DNA of 64,000 nucleotides, from assembly GCA_036583965.1 (NCBI GenBank), contig JAZBQD010000027.1, positions 3,986,687 to 4,050,686 of the forward strand, given 5' to 3'. Below, piece by piece: positions 12,320 to 23,245 of this stretch. The notes under the pieces are model-generated. The model ran no database searches. It was not told the DNA's origin and saw only the letters and a list, made by a program, of their open reading frames with translations. Position 1 is the first letter of the stretch. Each line of letters starts with the position of its first letter. The position numbers were made by a program, and so were the translations under genes. Origin of the DNA: Prunella strophiata (lineage: Eukaryota > Chordata > Aves > Passeriformes > Prunellidae).

Positions 12320-12620
12320 AATGTAATTAATGTCATAAATTTGGATTTTTCCAGAGCATTTGGTATCGCATTTCAAGAAATCTATTTGACAAATTAGTTT
12401 AGTGAGGGTTGCAGTGTGAAGCACAGCCAGGAGACTGCACAGCAGAAGCTGAGTGATGGATAACCAAGGATTGCAGGCAGGAGAGGCACCTAATGGGGTT
12501 TTCTGGGAAAGGTGTTAGGTCCAGTTTTAGTTAACCTCTTCATTAATGAGCTGGGAGAGAGAGTGTAAGTGTGCAAATTAATGATCTCAGTTGGAGAAGA
12601 TCTGCAGATAATAAAGGAGA
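12320..12620 (+). mobile_element. Decayed CR1 reverse-transcriptase fragment, plus strand
   Basis: Around 12341-12379 the plus strand reads LDFSRAFGIAFQE, close to the LDFSKAFDTV-type motif of CR1 reverse transcriptase. About 130 bases on, GTCCAGTTTTAGTTAACCTC then TTCATTAATGAGCTGG corresponds to the G-P-V-L-x-N-x-F-I-N-(D/E)-L motif. The FADD catalytic box that should follow is degraded (AGAAGATCTGCAGATAATA). Frameshifts and missing sequence separate the blocks, so nothing here could be functional. Protein similarity of short motifs is the only evidence; boundaries are approximate. Confidence 0.65.
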
Positions 12621-13994
12621 GGGAAATAAGGAACGTGGGCAAAAAGATAACAAACTGCCTTCACCTTGAAAATACAAATGCAGGTGTTCTGGAGCTCAGC
12701 AGAGCTGTGTGGGAGCACAGCTGGTGCTGGAAGAACAGACTGAGGGAGCAATAGAAAGGACAATTTAGATGTAAGTTGGCAATGAAGTATGAAAATATGA
12801 AAAATAAATATAAAATTGGGGTGTATTTGACAGCATTTCATCACAGTGAAGGGGACGTGGCAGCGTGACTCACATCTCTCAGGACATTGGGTAGTCAGAT
12901 GGGAGGAAGTATTGAAATATACACTGTGAAAAATATTCTTATATTGGCAGGTGGATGGTTGAAGTGATATACTGGTGTTTTACCTGTATCTTGTACTCCT
13001 CTAAAGCCAAGAAACAAGTAGTTTAAGCCTGGATTTGTTATGCCATAAAGCCACACAAAATGCAGACTGGGAGGTAAATCACACAGATGACAAAAGGGGT
13101 GAAAAGAAGGAGGAACAAGTGCAAAGCCTGATGCTTGGGACATGCAGTTTCCAGCTCTTGTGAGGGAATTTTTCTCTTCACAGGGAGTTTATTCATACGT
13201 GATCTGCACTTTCTGAGGGGCTTCCCAGCTGATGAGCACTGGGATGTGACATCTGAAGGAATAAGGGAAATAAACTTGGGAATGAGGGAAAAAAAAACCC
13301 TACAAAAACAACAGGAAAAAAGCACTTAAATTAAAAAAAAAAAAAAAAAAAGGCGGGGGGGGAGATCAAATTCAGAGTAACAATATTCTGGGGTTATTTC
13401 AGTCAGCTTGCAAACCCTCTCTGTGTGATTGCAGAGGGTGCAGAGATTCCTGTGAAACAGGTGCCTCATTAAATTAGGCTTATGTTCGGGAAGGCTGGAG
13501 AGCAATTTTTTTTTTTTGGAAGGAGTAGAGATAAATAGATATAACAGTTCTGGGCAATTTTTAGTTCAGAGCAACCATCAAAGCCCCCAAAATGTTATTT
13601 TTAGTTGCAGATGGCTGGTGAGGGAGAACTGAGGAGCTGGTTCTGTGTTAAAGGGGCTGGGTGGTGAGGAGCACATGGGATGGAGCCACCAGCTCCCCCT
13701 CTCCCTGCTCTGCACTCCCCAGCTCTGCTCATCTGCAATTTCTGTTTATCCAGGTACTTCAGTAAGTGGAATGATGTGTGAGCAGGGAGGGAGCTTGCAA
13801 TCCAGCTGTCATCTCTGATAAGGACACCAACAAACCAGCAGAAGTGGATCCCACCAGTAGGTTTTTTAACCACAGGAGTGAAAATTAAAGAGTTCAACAT
13901 TTCAAGTGTTTTCTCTGGGAAAGGCAGATTATTGTCCTTGGAGAGTTGCTGCAGTGTGAGGTCACCAATATTTTCCTTAAGGATAAGTTACCCT
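12621..13994. other. Unique non-coding stretch with homopolymers
   Basis: No gene seen. It includes an A19 run (13333-13351) followed at once by a G-rich string, and a T run near 13509. An A-run can mark the tail of a retrocopy, but I recognise no coding sequence upstream on either strand. Confidence 0.5.
13333..13363. repeat. Homopolymer A19 then G-rich string
   Basis: Nineteen A residues are followed by GGCGGGGGGGGAG. It is a low-complexity junction where length is prone to sequencing error. Confidence 0.85.
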
Positions 13995-14405
13995 TCTGGT
14001 ACCTGAAGGGAGGCTACAAGAAAGATGGAGAGGGACTTTTTTACAAGAGTCTGGAGTGACAGAACAAGGAGGAGTGGCTTCAGACTGAAAGAGAGTAGGT
14101 TTGGATTAAATATTAGGAAAAAATTCTTCCCTGGGAGGGTTGGAAGGCTCTGGCACAGGGTGCCCAGAGAAGCTGTGGCTGCCCTGGATCCCTGGAAGTG
14201 TCCAAGGCCAGGTTGGGAAGGGCTTGGAGCAGCCTGGGATAGTGGAAGGTGTCCCTGCCCATGGCAGGGGGTGGAATGGGATGAACTTTGAGGTCCCTTC
14301 CAACCCAGGCCATTCTGGGATTCTGTGATTCTATGATTCTATGATTCTATGATTCCATGATTCTATGATTCTATGATTCTATGATTCTATGATTCTATGA
14401 TTCCA
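13995..14405 (+). mobile_element. CR1 LINE 3' end with expanded octamer tail, plus strand
   Basis: This is a clear sense CR1 tail: GGTACCTGAAGGGAGGCTAC, AAAGATGGAGAGGGACTTTT, a TTCAGACTGAAAGAGAGTAG block, TTCTTCCCTGGGAGGGT, a GGCACAGGGTGCCCAGAGAA segment and GAGGTCCCTTCCAACCCAGG, ending in ATTCTATG octamers. It keeps the complete 3' terminus and lacks everything upstream, the normal outcome of CR1 target-primed insertion. The copy is little decayed compared with those at 3.5 and 9.3 kb, so it is probably younger. Confidence 0.95.
14312..14405 (+). repeat. ATTCTATG octamer array, 11 units
   Basis: Eleven 8-bp units (14312-14399) plus a partial one form the end of the CR1 copy. Units 1 and 2 are variant (ATTCTGGG, ATTCTGTG) and unit 6 is ATTCCATG; the rest are perfect ATTCTATG. 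CR1 ends usually carry only a few octamers, so this tail has expanded as a microsatellite. Confidence 0.95.
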
Positions 14406-15988
14406 ATCAAATTCTTATATAAACTCTCCTTACTGGCTTCAGTCTAACAACTGCAATTTAGACTTTAGGAGAATTTAGACTTTTTGAAGTTGCATTTAGT
14501 ATTTCCCTCAAATTTGGCAAGCAACACAGGTCTGCTTTAGTCTGTAAGTGCTGGTGAATTGTTCACTCTTCATAATTTATGATGTGCAAATTGCTCCTTA
14601 GGTCTCCTAGCATTGCTCCTGTCCCTTCCTTGGAGTTTTCCTTGAATTTGAGTGGCTTTTTAAGGCAGGACATGTAGCATGCAGTAATTTCCAAGCAATC
14701 TGAGGCATTTCTCAGTGACCCAGGCTTGTCACAACTGTACTTTGCAGATTTTGTTTGTTTTTCTGTGCTGGTCTCCACCATGTCTAGGGCATTTTCCCAT
14801 ACCAAGGAAAGCCCTGAACTCGTGTTGTATTTACAGGAAGAGTTTTACATTTTACTCTTCATTTACAGAAGAGTTTATGCTGATGGCAGGCAGGGCTGAT
14901 CCCACATTTCCCCTTTCAGGAACTCCTGCCTCATTCTGCTGCTGCCACTCTTTCCTGGGGGACACCAGGAAAGCACTGCTGCCTCTTCCAGCTCACACAT
15001 CCAAGGAGCTCCTCTGGCACCTGTCCCTAAGGAACAGCATCCATCATGGGGAGCATTCCAGCAGGACTTTCTTCAGCAGCTCTCTGTCATTTCTCCCATC
15101 TCCACTCTTTTCTTACAGAGCAGGAAAAGCCTTTTCAAAACATGATGGAAGGGAGCTGTGGTGGCACTGGTGAGAGATAACATTTTGGAATGCCTCCTGG
15201 GAAGTGGACAGTGGGAACTCACAGGAGGAAAAGTGATATTTGCTTCCTCAGCTTTATTTCCAAGGCTGCTGGGGGGAATTTGCGCCAGGCAGGTGCAGTT
15301 TCCCATCCCTGGAACTCAGAGTGCTGAGATGCATTTTCTGTAGCTCCTTGTTTGATCTTTTTTCTTTTCAAGTCCAACCTGCTGCTGCACTTGTCATAAT
15401 CCACTCTTGTGTAGCCATTCACAGGGGCTGGTTTTGTCCTGTTTTACAGACCTGCAGCCCTCTCTGTGGGCACCATTAGTGTGTGAATGCAGAAACAACC
15501 CTTACAGGATGCATCATGAGAAGGTTCAAGTGTCCAGTGTGTGATAAACCTTTATCCAGCAGATGCATTAGGGAATTCTTTGTTGCATATGAATCACCTA
15601 CCTGAGCAGCTGATGCAAAATACTTTTTAAATTAAAGAACCTGAATGGAAGTTTTTCCAGTGCCTTTCTCCATAAATTAGATGGTTTTGTACATGTGTGC
15701 TACTGAGCAGGAAACCAAAGGCAATATTTATGAGTTGTAGTAATAGTTAATTCTTTTAAAAGCACTATAAACCCACATGGTCCAGGTCACATGGCAAACC
15801 TCAGCTGACATAAAATCAGAAGGATCAGTCTATTATGGACAACATATTCCACATGAGATGGGGAGTTTGTGATTCCTCCAGTGTCTGAACCTGTCTGCTT
15901 TTGCTGTGGCAAAGCAGCTCCTGTCTCCTGAATGTGTAGTTGTCTCATTATTCCTATTTGGTGAAGGCCATAAAGTGTTAGAATTTAT
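14406..15988. other. Unique non-coding stretch
   Basis: No gene or interspersed repeat recognised. The longest frame (about 150 codons on the plus strand near 14.7-15.2 kb) has no familiar domain and is overlapped by equally open frames on the other strand. Confidence 0.5.
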
Positions 15989-16391
15989 GGCCTGGAGAAG
16001 AGAAGGCTTTGGGGTGACCTAATTGCAGCCTTCCAGAATGAGAATTTAGACTTTTTGAGGGGAGCTGGCAGGAAAGGTGGATGGATGATTTACAAGGGCC
16101 TGGAGTGACAGGACAAGGGGGAATGGCTTCAGACTGAAAGAGAGTAGGTTTGGGTTGGAGATTAGGAAGAAGTTTTTCCCTGTGGGGGTGGTGAGGCCCT
16201 GGCACAGGGTGCCCAGAGCAGCTGTGGCTGCCCCTGGATCCCTGGCAGTGCCCAAGGCCAGGCTGGACAGGGCTTGGAGCAGCCTGGGACAGTGGAAGGT
16301 GTCCCTGCCATGGCAGGGGTTGGAACAAGGTGATCTTTAAGGTCCCTTCCCACCCAGGCCATTCTGTGATTCTATTCCATTGTTCTGTGAC
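15989..16391 (+). mobile_element. CR1 LINE 3' fragment, plus strand
   Basis: Begins in the CCTGGAGAAGAGAAGGCTTT and GGTGACCTAATTGCAGCCTT blocks and runs through TTCAGACTGAAAGAGAGTAG, GAAGTTTTTCCCTGTGGGGG, GGCACAGGGTGCCCAGAGCA and GATCTTTAAGGTCCCTTCC to a short ATTCTGTGATTCTATT end. It is clearly related to the copy 2 kb upstream but has a different 5' truncation point and only a vestigial octamer tail, so the two are independent insertions rather than a duplication. Confidence 0.95.
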
Positions 16392-19300
16392 TGTTTTTAT
16401 CACATTTGCCATTCAGCTGAGCACACTGTGGCAGGGGACAAGAAGTGGCTCCTCTGCTCCAGCCAGTGTCACTCAGGCCATCCCAAGCTGTCCCAGTGCT
16501 GAGCTACCCTGTGATCAGCCTATTCTGGTGGGAAATCACAGATGACTTGGCCCAGGGAGCTGGGATCCTTTGCAGTTGGATGTGCTTTGTGCTACTAAAC
16601 TGAAGATTGTGTGAAATCAATTGGGAGGGGGGGAAAAAAAAAAATCAATGCCTGGTTTTTCAGGATGAAAAGGCAAGATAGCTGCACAATTAAGCACTGG
16701 AACACATTTTCCACACTCTTCCTGTCATGTTCTCCTGATTCCGTGTCTTGGCTGTTCATCAGAAATAATTAAACTCTCTCCCATGGGCAACAATTACTTG
16801 CTTAAAATATTTGAGTAAAAAGAATGCATTTATAATTACCTACCCTTTTTGAAGGTGAAAATGGAGATTATCTTTTGATGAAATAAATGTATGTGGGGAG
16901 ACTTCCTAAGGAGCAGAGCCCTGCATCCTGTGGCAGTGGGGAGGGTGTTTGGCATGGGATGCAAAGTGCTCCATGGTGTATCCCAAATTCTGGTGTGTGT
17001 TAGCTCAGCTTGAAAGAACTGAAAGAAAAACCTGAAAAGGTTTTGATTTCAGAGTTAGGCCCAAGTCTGAGCTCCTGCCCATGAGTAAGAGGTGTTTATT
17101 CTGGCAAATCTGCATATGGACTTGACATTTTTAAGCAGCAGGAATGAAGCAGGAAACATATCCAATTTGTACCTATCAAATATGGCCCTTTTATTTAGTC
17201 ACACCATGTCTTCCCTTTTCATGCTAAGAGTTGTCTTTATTCCTTTTGACTCTTACTCTCAAGGGACTTGGAGCTTTGAAAGTGTTTTATGTTTCAGAGC
17301 AGCCTTTTTTCCCCCTCAGATTTGTTTACTGATCCATCCTTGGTAAGACCTTTTAGTGAATGTGATAGGAAGGTTATTAAAAATAAAATATTCATCAGGA
17401 AATCAGCCATAAACATGTGGGTTGGTTAAAATTCAGTTCCTAATTCTTTCAACCTTGACATCATTTTGCTTTTACTTAATATCTGTGTATACAAATTTCT
17501 GAGCTAATTTATTTTATCAACTTATGCTTATTTCAGTTGTTCCTACGACTCGCTCTTGTCTGCAATGTCAAATAACATGACAATGGTAAAAATGACAATG
17601 ACAAATGGAGGGTTGTGACAGATTGGCTGAATTTGAATGTCTCTTACTGAGAAAAACGTTTCAGGAGTGTCATTAATTGCTTTCACAGCAGTGAGTTATG
17701 TTTGTGCATCTTGTCTGTCACTTGGTGCCTGTTCCTGCTCTTCCCATGTGGAGAGGTGACAACTCCTTCCTTCCAGTTGCCTGGAACAATGGTGCAGGGC
17801 AGGGAGTGCAGGAGAGAGATATGGCAGGGAAAGCAGAGAAACTTGGTCCTGGGCAGAGGTGGGAGCTGGATTTATCTGGATTAAGAAAGTGAGAGTGGGA
17901 CTGGAAGGTGCATGGAAAGGCATCTCCAAAGCAGGGTGACAGCAGTGGCAGTGAGAGGCTCCCCTGGGAGCTCTGCTGGGTCACACCATTCCCATTGCAC
18001 CATTCCCACTGAAGCCATTGATGATGCTCATTCTGGTGATTTTGTTCTTCGTTTTCTAGTTCAGTTCTCTTACTTCCTCCCACAGGCTCTTCCTCTTCTC
18101 CTTTCAGCATCCTTCTGTTTTCTCCCACTGCTATTCCTGCTGCAGCTCTGGTGCTCACACTGGTTGGGGTGTTCACTCAGACCTTTAATCCTGACATGGG
18201 AGGGAATCAGTTATCCCCTCCAACACTGCTTCCCATTTTCCCTCTGGATTCAGGCAGGGTAGAACCTTGCTCCATCTGCTCCATTTTCAGGTGGTTTATA
18301 CGTGGATTTTAGGCTTTTTTAAATGAGAGCAAAATCCTTTGGACACCTTGTTAGCAAATCAGCCACCAGTGGTCTGTCAGTTCACAGGATGTGTGAGAAT
18401 TGTAAAAGGTCAAGTAGGAACCTGAAACATCAGAGAGCTCCCAGCCTCCAGGGTGTCCTCAAATGCTGGGTGCTGCTGGCACGCAAGGGAAGGGCAAGTG
18501 CTGGGCACAAGGACAGGCTGTACCTCCAAAGGTTCTCTGGGGAGTCCCCACTGCCAGAGGTGGGGAGGAAAGGAGCCACCACTGAACCCATCAGTGTGAG
18601 GAGCACTGCTAGGAGAGGAATGATCTCAGCATTTAATTTGAAGTTTCATTTTCAGAGCCATTCAGACCACCTCCTCAGGGGGACCAACTTATCTGGGAGC
18701 CTGAGGAACATCTTTAATCTTGGTAATGTTTATTTTATTAAAAAAGAAATAAGAGGTGACCCTGAAAGGGCGGGAGTAACACATAGAGTATTCATTTCTG
18801 AGCCTCTCCTGGAGCACTGTTCTTCAGAAACAGGAATTTCCCAATTTGGTTTCTGACCCATGTGTGTCCCTTACCCTTCTGCAAGGTTTCAGTGTGCTTA
18901 GGAATGAGAATATAATTATTTCTTTTTATTGCATGTGGGTTCTCCCTGACTTCTCCTCTTCAAATTTCCAGGTTAAATAACCAGGAGATCTCAAAGGGAA
19001 GGTTTGGAAATACATGCACTCAATTGCTCAGCCATCAGTCTTAGTTGAATCCATGATTATGCTTTAGAGCAGAGATTGATTTTCTTCCTTGACCGCGTTG
19101 TCTTTGGGCAGAGGAGGAGATGCTCACCAGCCTGCATGAACTCCTGCTCTCACCTTCAGTGGAGGTGAGCTCTTTTTAAGATACTTGTTGGGGTCAGGAA
19201 AATCCATTCAGAGGCCTAAAGAGCCAAGGCTTGGAGTAAAATCTCCTTTTTGATAAATCCACCTCTCCTCTCTTTTCCTCCAAAAGGTCAAAGCTAATGA

Positions 19301-20234
19301 TTTCCCCTATGGTTGGCTCAATGGGAAGTAAAGTGTAGAGAATCAGAGTTTGGTTACTACTACTTTGTATATCAATATGGGGAATAAACCTAAATAGGTT
19401 TCCTTGCAGGCTGGCACCTGGGGAATAGAAATCAGGGAGCAATTTGCTAGTCTTGGTGTATTTGTGAATGTGCATTTCTGCTTGATGGCAAATGTTAAAT
19501 CAGCCTCGGAGTCAGTCACCCACCATAAACCTTCCCTATCCTAATATACACAGAGATGTATTTGTATCCCAGCAGAGAATGGGTTTTGAATTAGCCTTAA
19601 CCAGGCAGTGTCTCAGTTTTGCTCATGATCTGCAAAAAGAGAGAGAGAACAGCTCTCAGGGAAGTGGATATTATGAAATTTGATAGACAATGAGCGATTG
19701 AAATGTGAGGATGGTAATGGATTTGCTTTCCCACTTACCTGTAATAAAAGTACGTGGAAAGCAAAGATTTTCTTGTTCCTTTTAACTGTAAATGGGGGGC
19801 ATTTCTCATTTATCTCTTCTTGCTGCTAAAAATTGTTTGGGTTTTTCTTCTCTCCAATAAAATATAAAGCTATATTTCTTCTTTACAGGTGCTTCCTTCT
19901 GAAAGAGGTTGTTTTAAAAACTAACAATTCAGGGACGGGAATATGCTAACAGCTAACATCATTTTTTCTGATTTGTATTTATTTTTTTTCCCATCCAAAC
20001 TGGTTTTGATCCCAGTTGGGGGTCGTAATTCTTAAATTTTGGGTGTTTTAGCTGATTTCAATGAGGTTATCCAAGAGAGTTTCATTCACAGCACCTGCAC
20101 CTTGGAAAATGGACAGACAGGGGATGTTTGTCTCTTAAAAGAGTGAAGCCACGTTTTTTTTGGCTGAAAAAAACTCAGGGCTTTCCTTCTGATACAGAAG
20201 AAGGTTGTCTTTGTTTCTCAGATCAAAGTGTGAT

Positions 20235-20480
20235 CCTGTCGTTGAGCCTGTAAAATGCCCAGTGCCTCCCCCTCCTCCCCTGGATCCTGTAATGCATTGA
20301 TTCATCAAAATCAATCGCACTTTCATGAATTAGTCATCGGGCTCCTCGCTGCATCTGGACAAATTATGTCCCTCTTCCTGCACGCCGATATCTCAGCTCT
20401 GGTCTCTGAAGCAAATGATGCTGCCTGCCTTGTTAATAGGCCAGGCTGCCTCTGATACAGAGCTGGCTGACAGCAAATAA
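20235..20480. promoter_or_regulatory. Candidate conserved non-coding element
   Basis: The block combines TGCATTGATTCATCAAAATC, AATCAATCGCAC, CATGAATTAGTCATC and CAAATTATG, strings like homeodomain, PBX and AP-1 sites, with scattered CpGs in a CpG-poor background and no repeat identity. This texture is typical of developmental enhancers, but no alignment was possible and conservation is inferred only from appearance. Confidence 0.25.
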
Positions 20481-21120
20481 ACAGTTATTGTGGGGATTTT
20501 GTTTGATCACCTGCGCGGATCACCCCAGACACCCCTGACGGAGGGACTTGTTGCCTTACAGTAGAGAGAGGAGTTTTCCCAGGCAAAAAAAAATGTTCCA
20601 GGATGGATTAAATGCCAGTGTTACCACTAGTGCAGAGCACAATGGGACAACCTGTCCACGTGGCAGGTTGGCCCATGGGAGCCACATCCCTTCAAGGCTC
20701 ATGCCAGACTCTTGGATACCTCTTGCTCAAACAATTGGAACAGCGGTCCATGACAAGCTCCACAGAGTCTGGTTTGTTACCTGTGCCCACCAATGCTCTT
20801 CATGATCTGTACCCAGGTCATAAGGAGCAGCAGGAGTGCAGGATGTGCCCCGTGGAGCACCCCATGGAGGGGACACAGCCTGGCTGTCTCGGGGTGGGAG
20901 TTTGAGGCAGGACCTCTCCATCCCTGTCTCCCCAAAGGCTTCACGGCACCGTAAGCACCAGAGCATCCCACTACATCCTGTGCTGGGAAAATGGGATGTT
21001 TTATCCCATTCCTGTGAGGATCCTCCCCTGATTAGGGCATGTTCTTGCCAGTAGTGGTTTCTGGGCTCAAGCTGAGCTGTCTGTGTGCAGCTCTGTCTGA
21101 GCAGAAGAACCTGCAGCCAC

Positions 21121-21150
21121 CGCTGGCTCATCCGGCAGCGAGCGCGGCGT
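21121..21150. other. Short CpG cluster
   Basis: Six CpGs in 30 bases (around TCCGGCAGCGAGCGCGGCG), in a region that is otherwise almost CpG-free. It is too short to be a CpG island; it may be the core of a regulatory element or a recent C+G-rich change. Confidence 0.35.
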
Positions 21151-22776
21151 GGGCTGTGGGCATCTGGCCTGGCTCCTGTTGTCTCGTGCTTTGGAGCATG
21201 AAATGTAATCATCATTACCTTATTGCTCTCTTATCTCCCCTGGGTGCTGAGCCTTCCATCCCAGCCTCTTGGCTGGGGAATCACTGCTCACAAAATTCCT
21301 CTTGCCGCTTTAAAATCCAGCTGGAGTGTTTGACTTGATGGCCTTTCGTGATAGGAAATTCCTCAGGCTGGTGCTGTGTGAACAAGTATCTCCTTTTATT
21401 CCTTCCAAATTTACTGGCAATTATTGACTGACCCCTTTGCTCCTGCGTTATGGGATGGTAGGAAAAGAGAGGGATTGATCCATCTTTAGTACATTGCCCT
21501 GCAGAGTTAACGATATTTTATTCTCCTGTATTACGGGGGAGAGAAAGAGATCCTTTTTCATTACAAGTCTGATCAATTCCTAAGTTTTTCAGGGCATTCA
21601 AGTTCCTGAACTTTACAGATAGTAAAGAATAAGGTGAAAAGGCATGAAGTTCTTCTTGAAATAAATCGTTGAAGGGGATGAAGAAAAATCAACGGTTGTT
21701 CATTTATGTGCATTGCTTTGTGCCTAAATAAATTAGAATCAAAATTGTCCAGTGAGGAAAATGCAGGCCTCTGCTCTCTCCACTGCATAAGATCTTCAGG
21801 CAACATTTATGGAGTTTGAAAAGAATGTTTCTGGTAATAAATGGTAGAAATATTCTGTTTTCTGCATCAGCAGATATGAGGATTAAAGGATTTGACCATA
21901 TTAAACAATTTTGCACAGCTTTGGCTCCCAGGGCTTGCAGGCTGCATTATCAGAGTTCATCTCACGGCATTTCCAGACCTGATTTAAGAAGAGAATATGC
22001 CCCTGCTTTGCAAGTTGTCACTCCCTAATTTAGGCCATCCCTGACAGAATTAAAAAACCAAAGATAAAGAGATTATTTTCCTTCTCTTGGAAGTGGGCTG
22101 GCTTCCTACGGCTCCCCCCACCCCAATCAGCCATTTGAAATGATGGAGATAATTGAATTGTATTGTTTCTCCATATTCCCTGGAGCTCTGCTTAGTACTG
22201 GACTATCACATTGCTATGGAAACTTGAAAACGAGAGTGGCTGATCTTTGTTTGGGTGAACAAGAAGGTTTCCTCTGCCATTTGTCATCACACTCAAGCTG
22301 GACCTGGAGAAGAGCAGCCTGCCCCATGGTGTCTGTGAGGCAGCTGTCTCCCACTTGATATTGCTATTTTTTAATTCTGATTTTAAAGCCACGGACCAGT
22401 TTGTTGGTGTTTTAGCAATCCAGCACAAAGACACAGCACAGATACCAGAATAAGGGTGAGGTAAATACCTTTGAGGTAAATAAGGTGTGAAATAAATCCT
22501 GAGCATCCTCCTGCCTTCAGGGTTTGTATTAGTCCATGGAAGTTAAAAGTGCTCCAAAAGGGAATGTTCCAGCTTTCATCTGCCTACAGCAGGATGGGTC
22601 AGGTATGGGTTTGAACTCAGAGACTTCTGAGAGCCCTAGAGACTGATTTAATTTTAGATTTTTATTTTCATTGTAAAATCATTAAATTTTAGGTGAAAAA
22701 TTTTGTAGATACCCATTAAGCTATGCATGGGTAGCTCTGTTGTGGATCATTCTTTCTCATCTTCTAGTTTCTTTTG

Positions 22777-23245
22777 CATAGAATCGTAGAATCACAGGGT
22801 TAGGAAGGGACCTTAAAGGCCATCCAGTCCCACCCCTGCCATGGGCAGGGACACCTTCCACTATCCCAGGTTGCTCCAAGCCCTGTCCAGACTGGCCTTG
22901 GACACTTCCAGGGATCCAGGGGCAGCCACAGCTTCTCTGGGCAACCTGTGCCAGGGACCTGACCACTCTCACAGAGAAGAATTCCTTCCCCATATCCCAT
23001 CTAACCCTGCCCTCTGTCAGCTTGAGGTCATTCCCCCTTTCCCTGTCACTCCATGTCCTTGTCCAAAATCCCTGTCCAGCTCTCTTGGAGCTTCTGGAGG
23101 CACTGGAAGGGGCTCTGAGGTGTCCCCAGAATCTTCTCTTCTCCAGTCTGAAAGTGCCCAACTCTCCCAGCCTGGCTCCAGAGCAGAGGGGCTCCAGCAC
23201 TGATCATTTTCATGGCCTTCCAGCTAATCCATGACCTTTTCCAGA
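22777..23245 (-). mobile_element. CR1 LINE 3' fragment, minus strand
   Basis: The plus strand shows the reverse complement of a CR1 end: ATAGAATCGTAGAATCACAG, AAGGGACCTTAAAGGCCATC, CTGCCATGGGCAGGGACACC, GGGCAACCTGTGCCAGGGAC, CTCACAGAGAAGAATTCCTT and CTTCTCTTCTCCAGTCTGAA. It ends near CCATGACCTTTTCCAG, just before an A-rich run. The long minus-strand open frame across it (about 147 codons) is an unrelated reading of the CR1 untranslated tail. Confidence 0.95.

Larger units (their letters stand above)
16392..22776. other. Long unique stretch, no gene recognised
   Basis: I see no interspersed repeat over more than 6 kb. Two parts look like candidate conserved non-coding DNA: roughly 17390-17620 and 20235-20480 (the latter listed separately). 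A 177-codon plus-strand frame at 18323-18856 lacks any recognisable domain, and one such frame is expected by chance in a window of this size. A CpG cluster lies at 21121-21150. Confidence 0.5.

Noticed and set aside
13333..13351. A19 run considered as the tail of a processed pseudogene
   Set aside because: No coding sequence, even decayed, was recognised upstream on the plus strand, and no flanking target-site duplication was found.
14312..14405. Octamer array considered as telomere-like or satellite
   Set aside because: The unit is ATTCTATG, not TTAGGG, and it is continuous with a CR1 3' end.
13995..16391. The two plus-strand CR1 copies considered as a segmental duplication
   Set aside because: They have different 5' truncation points and different tails, and their flanks do not match.
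18323..18856. 177-codon plus-strand open frame
   Set aside because: No recognisable domain. About one stop-free run of this length is expected by chance across six frames of 64 kb, and no splice signals of note were seen.
22757..23200. 147-codon minus-strand frame
   Set aside because: It lies entirely in the CR1 tail and is not the RT frame; a repeat by-product.
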